From Lachnospiraceae bacterium (lineage in GTDB: Bacteria; Bacillota; Clostridia; Lachnospirales; Lachnospiraceae): a stretch of DNA of 6,729 bases. Within the stretch, counting starts at the first letter, position 1. Every line of letters begins with the position of its first letter. The translations under genes and the position numbers were made by a program. Shown here in pieces: positions 1 through 4,686 of the stretch. The notes beneath the pieces are model-generated. The model worked only from the letters and a program-made list of their open reading frames with translations, had not been told where the DNA came from and did not search any database. The stretch covers positions 1 to 6,729 of the forward strand of contig JAFVAA010000061.1 of assembly GCA_017476305.1 (NCBI GenBank), in the 5' to 3' direction.

Positions 1-1
1 A

Positions 2-250
2 GAAAAAGATCAAAAAATTGCAGAACAAAAAGAAGAAATTCAAAATTTGAACGAGCAGCTGCAGAGCAAAGATGAGCAGCTGCAGAGCCAAAATGAGCAG
101 CTACAGAGTCAAAATGAACAGCTACAGAGTCAAAATGAACAGCTACAAAGCAAAGACGAGCAGCTGCAATCCGAGAAGGAGGAAGTAAACAGACTGCGTA
201 AGGAGATAGAAGAATTGAAAAAGCAGATCGGGAGGATTGCAGTGATATAG
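2..250 (+). CDS. C-terminal part of a coiled-coil repeat protein (5' end outside window)
   Basis: The frame is open from base 2 with no stop until TAG at 248-250, so this is the last 82 residues of a longer protein. A TTG at 47 could be read as a start, but the frame continues upstream with the same charged, heptad-like composition (EKDQKIAEQKEEIQNL), so an internal start is unlikely. The visible part is nearly all Glu, Gln, Lys, Ser, Asn and Leu. It has six tandem seven-residue units of the type EQLQSQN or EQLQSKD, then a more conventional Leu/Ile/Val heptad tail (EEVNRLRKEIEELKKQI). This predicts a long alpha-helical coiled coil with no membrane segment. The function cannot be assigned from this piece. 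Similar Glu/Lys/Gln repeat tails occur at the C-termini of some Rpn/PD-(D/E)XK nuclease-transposase proteins in Clostridia, but the catalytic part is not visible, so that is only a guess. The gene lies 104 bp upstream of the flavoprotein gene. Confidence 0.8.
   Translation, partial: EKDQKIAEQKEEIQNLNEQLQSKDEQLQSQNEQLQSQNEQLQSQNEQLQSKDEQLQSEKEEVNRLRKEIEELKKQIGRIAVI
53..178 (+). repeat. Six tandem 21-bp repeats encoding a heptad (EQLQSQN/EQLQSKD)
   Basis: Units begin at 53, 74, 95, 116, 137 and 158. Each is 21 bp and in frame, so copy-number change would keep the reading frame. Units 3 and 4 differ at one base and units 2 and 3 at two. Units 1 and 5 carry the KD variant, and unit 6 is degenerate in its last third. 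Near identity at the DNA level, including synonymous sites, points to recent duplication by slippage or unequal recombination. The repeat is coding and is not a CRISPR or an attachment site. Confidence 0.9.
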
Positions 251-273
251 GAGCGAAAAAAATAGAATTTCGT

Positions 274-294
274 AAATTGCAGATAGGGCAATTT
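274..294 (+). other. Small inverted repeat between genes
   Basis: AAATTGC (274-280) and GCAATTT (288-294) are perfect 7-bp arms around a 7-base loop. The structure sits in the 104-bp gap between the repeat protein and the flavoprotein gene. No T-run follows, so it is not a convincing intrinsic terminator. It could be a weak RNA stem or a protein site. No convincing promoter was found in the rest of this gap. Confidence 0.3.
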
Positions 295-354
295 GTATCG
301 ATGGTGATATTGGAGAGATTTTGAATGAGATAAAAATATCCGGAGGGCGTAAGC

Positions 355-831
355 ATGTTTAGGAAGATGCGGAGATTTAAGCAACAGCTTAAAGAATCAG
401 AATGTATCGAGGTTTTAAAAAATGAGCCAAGAGGAGTTCTTTCCGTGCTTGGGGATGATGGATACCCATATGGAATTCCGCTTGACCACTGGTATTCAGA
501 AAAAGATAAAAAAATATATTTTCATTGTGCGAAGGAAGGGCATAAGCTGGATGCTATTGCAAGGTGTGATAAAGTCAGCTACTGTGTCTGTGACAGCGGA
601 TATCGCAGAGAAGGGGAGTGGGCTTTGAATATTCGAAGTGTGGTGGTATTTGGACGAATGCATATAGTGGAGGAGGAATCGAAAAAGAGGGAGATTTGTA
701 CCAGCCTGTGTCGTAAGTTTACAGATGATGAAGCATATCTGCAAAAGGAACTGAAAAATGCGTTTTCAAGAGTGTGCTGTCTGGAATTGGTTCCGGAACA
801 TATGACAGGAAAACTGGTAAATGAATCATAA
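355..831 (+). CDS. NimA-like / pyridoxamine 5'-phosphate oxidase-fold flavoprotein
   Basis: This 158-residue protein looks like the FMN-binding split-barrel family that includes NimA-type 5-nitroimidazole reductases and many small, uncharacterised pyridoxamine-phosphate-oxidase-like proteins. Seen in the sequence: the typical opening MFRKMRR; the first barrel strands with PRGVLSVLGDDGYPYGIPLDHWY (about residues 25-47) in the position expected for FMN contacts; and the hallmark FHCAKEGHKLD (residues 56-66), with His57 and His63. Length and motif order fit a complete NimA-like protein. ATG 355 is preceded by GGAGGG at 342-347 at good spacing. Family members are cytoplasmic, usually dimeric, and use reduced nicotinamide or other donors; the natural substrate is usually unknown. 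Whether this one reduces nitro compounds cannot be read from sequence. The protein is cysteine-rich (Cys17, Cys58, Cys71, Cys77, Cys79 and two adjacent cysteines near the C-terminus). The next gene has its own promoter, so this one is probably the end of its transcript. Confidence 0.85.
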   Translation: MFRKMRRFKQQLKESECIEVLKNEPRGVLSVLGDDGYPYGIPLDHWYSEKDKKIYFHCAKEGHKLDAIARCDKVSYCVCDSGYRREGEWALNIRSVVVFGRMHIVEEESKKREICTSLCRKFTDDEAYLQKELKNAFSRVCCLELVPEHMTGKLVNES

Positions 832-842
832 GCAGGAGATAC

Positions 843-871
843 TTGACGTGTTTTTGCCAAAAGTATATACT
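843..871 (+). promoter_or_regulatory. Sigma-70-type promoter for the 898-1209 gene
   Basis: A TTGACG box (843-848) and a TATACT box (866-871) are separated by exactly 17 bp, which is close to the housekeeping consensus. The expected transcription start is near 878, leaving a leader of about 20 bases that contains the AGGGAGG ribosome binding site (884-890) before ATG 898. The promoter lies just after the flavoprotein stop codon, so the downstream gene can be transcribed independently. Confidence 0.7.
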
Positions 872-884
872 ATATCTTTGGCAA
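854..884. promoter_or_regulatory. Palindromic operator candidate overlapping the -10 box
   Basis: TTGCCAAA (854-861) and TTTGGCAA (877-884) are perfect 8-bp inverted arms separated by 15 bp. Between them lies a second perfect palindrome, AGTATATACT (862-871), which contains the -10 hexamer. The predicted start of transcription falls in the right arm, so the whole structure would not be transcribed. That favours a repressor operator over an RNA hairpin. No T-run follows, so it is not a terminator. The bound regulator cannot be named. Confidence 0.6.
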
Positions 885-897
885 GGGAGGCGTTTGT

Positions 898-1209
898 ATG
901 TGCTATTCAAGTGTATTTTTAGAAGAAGTTGGGGAGTATTTTACCGGAGAGGCGAAAAAGTGCCGGGAGCTTTGTGATGCAGTATGGCAGTTTCACTATG
1001 ATGGACTGATTCGAGAGAACCAGGATGTAGAAAGAATGGAAGAATTTTACAGAAAAAGAGAGCATGAAATCTGTAGAAAGAACAGAATTCTACATAAGGT
1101 TGCAGACTTCTATGCGAATCGTGCAGGAAAAGAGGAGCCGACATGGGAGGAAAAAGCAGTGGTAGAAAAAATGATTGTAAAATATAAATCGGTCAAGGAT
1201 GTAGTCTGA
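898..1209 (+). CDS. Hypothetical small protein, highly charged, unrecognised
   Basis: This 103-residue protein begins MCYSSVFLEE at ATG 898, with AGGGAGG seven bases upstream and a good dedicated promoter, so it is very likely a real gene. I do not recognise the family. It has no signal peptide or membrane segment. It is rich in Glu, Lys and Arg and is predicted mostly helical, with aromatic residues in the middle (AVWQFHYDGL, EEFYRKRE). Four cysteines (Cys2, Cys22, Cys26, Cys59) include a CRELC pair at 22-26, too few to claim a metal site. It ends KYKSVKDVV, just before the GHKL-domain remnant, with only 22 bp between its stop and that start, so the two may be co-transcribed. The palindrome over its promoter suggests it is specifically repressed or induced. 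Confidence 0.75.
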   Translation: MCYSSVFLEEVGEYFTGEAKKCRELCDAVWQFHYDGLIRENQDVERMEEFYRKREHEICRKNRILHKVADFYANRAGKEEPTWEEKAVVEKMIVKYKSVKDVV

Positions 1210-1231
1210 TAGCGAATAAGGTGCTGATTTT

Positions 1232-1618
1232 GTGGCAAAGGCAGAACTAGGGATTCGTTTTGAAGCGGATTTCTTTTATCCGGTATCGGATAGGGTGGAG
1301 GTGGTTGATATTAGTATTCTTTTAATGAATGCATTATCAAATGCCATTTTGGCAGCGGAGAGTAGTGAGGCTTCTTTTGTAAAGGTGCATTCCTTTCTGC
1401 ATCGAGGTACCTATCTGATAGAGGTTCGAAATTCCTTTGATGGTGTGCTGGATTTTCAGACGGAAAGTGGGTTTCCAGAAACGAAAAAGGAAAAAAGAGA
1501 GGAGCATGGCTATGGCCTTTTCAACATAAAGCGGGTGGCGGAAAGGTATGGTGGAGCAGTTACTTTTATGCAGGAGGGAAGGGAGGTTATTTTGACGGTG
1601 ATGCTTTTATTGCTATAG
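1232..1618 (+). CDS. Stand-alone GHKL (AgrC-type) ATPase domain, probable truncated sensor histidine kinase
   Basis: The 128 residues match only the C-terminal ATP-binding domain of AgrC/GHKL-type sensor kinases, which normally have an N-terminal multi-membrane receptor and a dimerisation helix before it. Visible motifs in order: the N box LLMNALSNAILAAE (about residues 30-43, with Asn37 in the Mg-chelating position); the family motif VRNSFDGVL (65-73), the counterpart of the usual ENSFDG; and the G2 box HGYGLFNIKRVAERYGG (92-108). ATP binding therefore looks possible, but there is no phospho-accepting histidine, no sensor and no membrane segment. The start is GTG 1232 with only a weak AAGG upstream (1218-1221), and an in-frame TAA lies at 1217-1219. 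The normal family run-in appears to continue upstream in another frame (about 1206-1226), which suggests a decayed gene. No LytTR response regulator gene is visible in the window. It could be a remnant or a small adaptor ATPase; I favour a remnant. Confidence 0.7.
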   Translation: MAKAELGIRFEADFFYPVSDRVEVVDISILLMNALSNAILAAESSEASFVKVHSFLHRGTYLIEVRNSFDGVLDFQTESGFPETKKEKREEHGYGLFNIKRVAERYGGAVTFMQEGREVILTVMLLLL

Positions 1619-1629
1619 ACTATGAGGCT

Positions 1630-1659
1630 TTTACTTCAAAAAAAAGTGTGTTTACTTCA
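1630..1659. promoter_or_regulatory. 9-bp direct repeat with 12-bp spacer, LytTR-like spacing
   Basis: TTTACTTCA occurs at 1630-1638 and again at 1651-1659, separated by exactly 12 bp (21-bp period, two helical turns). LytTR-domain regulators, the usual partners of AgrC-type kinases, are known to bind pairs of about 9-bp direct repeats with 12-13-bp spacers. The geometry fits, but the bases do not clearly match the published consensus. It lies just downstream of the GHKL-domain gene and about 100 bp before the FlxA-like gene. In this AT-rich stretch, chance is a real alternative. Confidence 0.35.
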
Positions 1660-1693
1660 TTTCCATGATGTTTTTTAGGCTATATTCCGAAAT

Positions 1694-1740
1694 GATTTTT
1701 GAAAATATTGCTTCTGCGGGCAGTAGCTTTTTCAAAAATC
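1694..1740 (+). other. Long stem-loop in the leader of the FlxA-like gene
   Basis: GATTTTTGAAAA (1694-1705) and TTTTCAAAAATC (1729-1740) are perfect 12-bp inverted arms. Inside the loop a second stem can form from GCTTCTGC (1710-1717) and GCAGTAGC (1720-1727), with one mismatch. The stem ends 8 bases before the AGGAGG site at 1749-1754. No T-run follows on either side, so it is not a standard terminator. It could shape translation or stability of the mRNA, or act as a protein site in DNA. Apart from this stem and the 9-bp repeat, nothing else is evident in 1619-1762. Confidence 0.55.
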
Positions 1741-1762
1741 AAAGGAACAGGAGGAAATATTT

Positions 1763-2440
1763 ATGAACGTAGGAAAGGTGGATGGAGCAGGGAAGGCTTT
1801 ACAGATGGGCAGGAACCAGGAGAATGATGCGTACAGCAAAGGTATCCAGAGTCAAATTATGAATAAGCAGAAGGAATTACAGGAGCTTTCTGGGAGAGAG
1901 GATTTGTCTTTAGAGGAGCGGATGAAAGAAAGGCAGGCGCTCCGAAAGGAAATTACAGACTTAGAGAATCAGTTAAGACAGCATCAGACAGAACTAAGGA
2001 GGGAAAAGGAACAGGAGAAAAGAGCTTCGATGGAGGAGCAGCTGGATGAAAAAGAGCGGCTGCAGAATACGTCCGAAGGAAAAAAACAGGGAATATCCGG
2101 ACGTGTGATGAAGTCTCTGATTTCAGCAGATATGTCTATGGAGCAGGCAGAGGTGCAGAGCTCTGTAAAAACACGGCTGGAAGGACAGAAAAGCGTTTTG
2201 GAAACAGAGCTTCAGTTAGATACGGGACGGGGACGGAGTACCTGGCAGAAAGAGGAGGAGCTTGCAGGGTTGGAGGAAAAAGTACAGAATGCTGCCGTAT
2301 TTATGGTGGATATACTTTCCGATAGCAGAGAAGAGCTTGCGAAGGTGAAGGAAAAGGAAGAAGACTTTGCTTCTGTTTCGGAAGGAGTTACTGTAGATTT
2401 AGAAAAGCCTGTAGGAAGTAATGTAGATCAAAGGCTTTAG
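1763..2440 (+). CDS. FlxA-like coiled-coil protein
   Basis: This is a 225-residue, very hydrophilic protein with no signal peptide or membrane segment. ATG 1763 has a strong AGGAGG at 1749-1754. Residues 22-86 run DAYSKGIQSQIMNKQKELQEL, then a short linker (SGREDLSLEERMKERQ), then a second helix (EITDLENQLRQHQTELRREKEQE). This helix-linker-helix pattern resembles FlxA-like proteins of Clostridia, named after an E. coli gene under flagellar sigma control; their biochemical role is unknown. The remainder (about 87-225) is a Glu/Lys/Gln-rich extension with a moderately hydrophobic patch, AAVFMVDILSD. The family call rests on recall of the motif, so treat it as tentative; the coiled-coil nature is clear. 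It stands alone: intergenic regions with regulatory-looking structure lie on both sides. A 7-bp inverted repeat spans its stop codon but is not followed by a strong T-run. Confidence 0.7.
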   Translation: MNVGKVDGAGKALQMGRNQENDAYSKGIQSQIMNKQKELQELSGREDLSLEERMKERQALRKEITDLENQLRQHQTELRREKEQEKRASMEEQLDEKERLQNTSEGKKQGISGRVMKSLISADMSMEQAEVQSSVKTRLEGQKSVLETELQLDTGRGRSTWQKEEELAGLEEKVQNAAVFMVDILSDSREELAKVKEKEEDFASVSEGVTVDLEKPVGSNVDQRL

Positions 2441-2493
2441 TGCAGCTTTTACCATTTACCACAAATTTTATGTCATTCGCCACATTTTTCGTT

Positions 2494-2524
2494 TTGAAAA
2501 TACCGGTCATGGTATAGTTATACT
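2494..2524 (+). promoter_or_regulatory. Promoter with 19-bp spacer and internal inverted repeat (MerR-like layout)
   Basis: TTGAAA (2494-2499) and TATACT (2519-2524) are separated by 19 bp, two more than the optimum. Inside the spacer lies the inverted repeat ATACC (2500-2504) / GGTAT (2511-2515). An over-long spacer with a dyad inside it is the classic arrangement at promoters activated by MerR-family regulators. An alternative -10, TTATAC at 2518, gives an 18-bp spacer. It would drive the peptidase-permease operon, with a start near 2531. No MerR gene is visible in the window. Confidence 0.45.
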
Positions 2525-2566
2525 CGCTAACTAACGAAATGGCAAGCCATTTCATTAATGAGTATA
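2519..2566 (+). other. Nested palindrome in the leader of the peptidase operon
   Basis: The core is a perfect 8-bp inverted repeat, GAAATGGC (2536-2543) and GCCATTTC (2546-2553), separated by two bases; in RNA the innermost C-G pair would open to leave a CAAG tetraloop. It is flanked by TATACTC (2519-2525) and GAGTATA (2560-2566), also perfectly complementary, with unequal linkers of 10 and 6 bases. The outer left arm overlaps the proposed -10 box, so only the inner stem would lie in the mRNA. No T-run follows. It could be a 5' mRNA stabilising stem or a DNA operator. Confidence 0.55.
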
Positions 2567-2570
2567 AAAT

Positions 2571-2577
2571 AAGGAGG
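2571..2577 (+). promoter_or_regulatory. Ribosome binding site that sets the peptidase start at 2587
   Basis: AAGGAGG at 2571-2577 is nine bases before ATG 2587. The in-frame ATG at 2539 lies inside the palindrome, has no Shine-Dalgarno sequence and would put a polar stretch in front of the lipoprotein signal. The in-frame GTG at 2581 is too close to the site. Confidence 0.8.
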
Positions 2578-2586
2578 AATGTGGCG

Positions 2587-4686
2587 ATGACTTTTTTTCG
2601 TTTTTGGGGTATTTTTTTGACGATGTGTTTGTGTATCTGTATGGTAGGATGCAGTGGAAATTCCGGTGATAAGAATGGGAATGAAAAGCTTTTGGGGGAA
2701 GACACAGTGGGAGAGGGGAGTGCTGCACTTAAAAATAGAGCAGGAAGCTTTCAATCAGAGAAGCTACAGGGAGATGTCAAACAGGAGATTTCTGCGCAGG
2801 ATGATTTTTATGCTTCTATCAATCAGGAGACTTTAAAAAATATAGAGCTTCACTACGGGGAAAGCTATGGGGGACCGGCAGCGGAAATCATGGATATAGT
2901 AGAGAATGAGGTGTTTCAGGTAATCAAGGAGGCTGCAGAAGGACCGGCAGGAGCTAAGCCTTCCACTTCGTACAGTGAGGAGAAAAGAGCGGTTCGGGAA
3001 CTGTATCAGGCCTATCTGGAACGTCTTTCGGAAAAAGAACAGATAAAAAAGGAATTTGAAGCATGGGTAAATCTGGTGCAGAGAGGAAAGAGTCTAAAAG
3101 AGCTTTTGTCTGTACTCGGACAATTGATGGAAAAAAACGGGCTTGGGATGTATTTTGACTTTTCTGTAGACAGGGACTTTTATCATGCGGAGAGACATGC
3201 GGTTTATTTGGAACAGAAAACAGATTTTTGTGGGACAGAGCTAAAAAGTGTCTATGAGGGAGAGGAAAGCAGAGAGAAGCTTCACTCCTTTGCGATGGAT
3301 GTTCTGGTTGCATGTGGGGAGGAACCGGAGGATGCAGATGAAAAAGCGAAGGATATGGTTTATTTGATTTTAGAAATTGCATGCAGTACAGATTATGAAA
3401 TCATGGAGTCTGTGAATCCGTTTCTGACATTTCAGTTTTATTCAGAAAAAGAGATGGATGATTTTTGCAAAACGATTTCTTCGAAGGGTTTAGAAAATAT
3501 ATTTGGCATAAAAAAGAATCCGTATCAGGGAATTTACATACAGGATAGAAAGCAGCTTCAAAAGCTTATGGAGCTTTTTACGGAGGAAAATCTGGAAACG
3601 TTAAAAACCTATGTCCTCTGTGAGATGTTTTCGAAATATCAAGCGGTCTTAGCCAGGATTTATGATTTTATGTCTCTGTATACGCCAGAAGCATATCAAA
3701 GTGAGGAAAAAAAGGCAGCAGCATTTGTAAATGAACTGCTTCCAGAGCAGGTGGGTGATTTATATGTAGAGAAATATGAGACAAAGGAGATGGATGAAAT
3801 CATGGACAGAATGTACATGGACATCAAAAAAGGTTATGAAAAACTGATACGGGGAGCTGATTGGTTAAGTGTAGATTCGAGGAGGAGCCTTTTAAGGAAG
3901 CTGAAAAACCTTCGGTTTATCAGGAAAAATGTAAAAAATAATATGAAGAAAGGCAAATCTACTGGCGGAGAAGCTTCTACTCTTTTTCGTAGAGTGACAG
4001 AGATTTTTAAAGAAAAGCATAAAGAAGATCTGGCACGAATTGGAACAAAAAATGAAAGAGGAAATACAGGAATGACGCCACAGACGGTCAATGCAGTCTA
4101 TACGACGGATAATACGTTTACTGTGACACCTGCCATGCTACATGCTCCTTATTTTGATGTGGCGGCAGATTATGCCACGAATCTGGGTGGAATCGGAATG
4201 GTGATGGCACATGAGATTGGTCATGCGTTTGATTCTAATCTGATGGACTATGATGAAAATGGAGATTACCATCCGGATTGGATTAGTGAGAATGACCGGA
4301 AAATATTAAAAAAGAGAACAGAAAATATGATTCGCTACTATTCGGAATTTACGATTTTGGATGTGTATCATGTGAATGGAAAACTGACCTGCGGAGAAAA
4401 TTATGCAGATAAAAGCGGTATGGAATGTCTGATGAAAATTGTGACCACGAAGGAGGAGCGGAAAAAAATATTTGAAAATTATGCGAAAATCTGGTGCACT
4501 CTGATGGAGGATCAGGTGGCGATCATGCAGCTCCAAAAGAATGAGCATAGTCCGGAGTATATCCGGGTAAATGGAGTTCTTTCTTCTACGGAAGAGTTTT
4601 ATGAACTCTATCATATAAGCCAGGGAGACGGGATGTATGTGGAACCGGGAAAAAGAGTATCGGTCTGGGGAGGAAAAAAATCATGA
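2587..4686 (+). CDS. M13-family (neprilysin/PepO-like) zinc metallopeptidase, lipoprotein
   Basis: This 699-residue protein, of normal length for M13, should be a lipid-anchored, outward-facing zinc endopeptidase. A short hydrophobic signal ends in the lipobox MVGC with Cys22 as the lipidation site, then a Ser/Gly/Asn/Lys-rich tether. The M13 N-terminal domain opens with DDFYASINQETL (from residue 72). The catalytic domain has NAVY (502-505; usually NAFY or NAYY, substrate backbone binding), HEIGH (542-546: zinc ligands His542 and His546, catalytic Glu543) and GENYAD (603-608: third zinc ligand Glu604, Asp608). HSPEYIR (654-660) supplies the His and Arg that correspond to His711 and Arg717 of neprilysin. 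All key residues are present, so it is probably active. The C-terminus ends MYVEPGKRVSVW, like the family's MYxPxxxCxVW but without the cysteine. M13 enzymes cleave mainly short peptides on the amino side of hydrophobic residues; the target here is unknown. Its stop overlaps the permease start by 4 bp (ATGA), implying translational coupling. Confidence 0.93.
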   Translation: MTFFRFWGIFLTMCLCICMVGCSGNSGDKNGNEKLLGEDTVGEGSAALKNRAGSFQSEKLQGDVKQEISAQDDFYASINQETLKNIELHYGESYGGPAAEIMDIVENEVFQVIKEAAEGPAGAKPSTSYSEEKRAVRELYQAYLERLSEKEQIKKEFEAWVNLVQRGKSLKELLSVLGQLMEKNGLGMYFDFSVDRDFYHAERHAVYLEQKTDFCGTELKSVYEGEESREKLHSFAMDVLVACGEEPEDADEKAKDMVYLILEIACSTDYEIMESVNPFLTFQFYSEKEMDDFCKTISSKGLENIFGIKKNPYQGIYIQDRKQLQKLMELFTEENLETLKTYVLCEMFSKYQAVLARIYDFMSLYTPEAYQSEEKKAAAFVNELLPEQVGDLYVEKYETKEMDEIMDRMYMDIKKGYEKLIRGADWLSVDSRRSLLRKLKNLRFIRKNVKNNMKKGKSTGGEASTLFRRVTEIFKEKHKEDLARIGTKNERGNTGMTPQTVNAVYTTDNTFTVTPAMLHAPYFDVAADYATNLGGIGMVMAHEIGHAFDSNLMDYDENGDYHPDWISENDRKILKKRTENMIRYYSEFTILDVYHVNGKLTCGENYADKSGMECLMKIVTTKEERKKIFENYAKIWCTLMEDQVAIMQLQKNEHSPEYIRVNGVLSSTEEFYELYHISQGDGMYVEPGKRVSVWGGKKS

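Noticed and set aside
53..178. CRISPR-like array
   Set aside because: The units are directly adjacent with no spacers and are in frame within a coiled-coil gene.
310..338. Promoter for the NimA-like gene (TTGGAG with an A-rich -10)
   Set aside because: The -10 match (AAAATA) is poor and the alternatives have wrong spacing; not good enough to annotate.
2404..2438. AAAGCCT / AGGCTTT inverted repeat as a terminator for the FlxA-like gene
   Set aside because: The arms are only 7 bp, the loop is 21 bases and lies in the coding sequence, and no clear T-run follows directly.
2539..2586. Upstream in-frame ATG as the start of the M13 peptidase
   Set aside because: It lies inside the palindrome, has no ribosome binding site, and would place 16 polar residues before the lipoprotein signal. 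ATG 2587 has AAGGAGG at good spacing.
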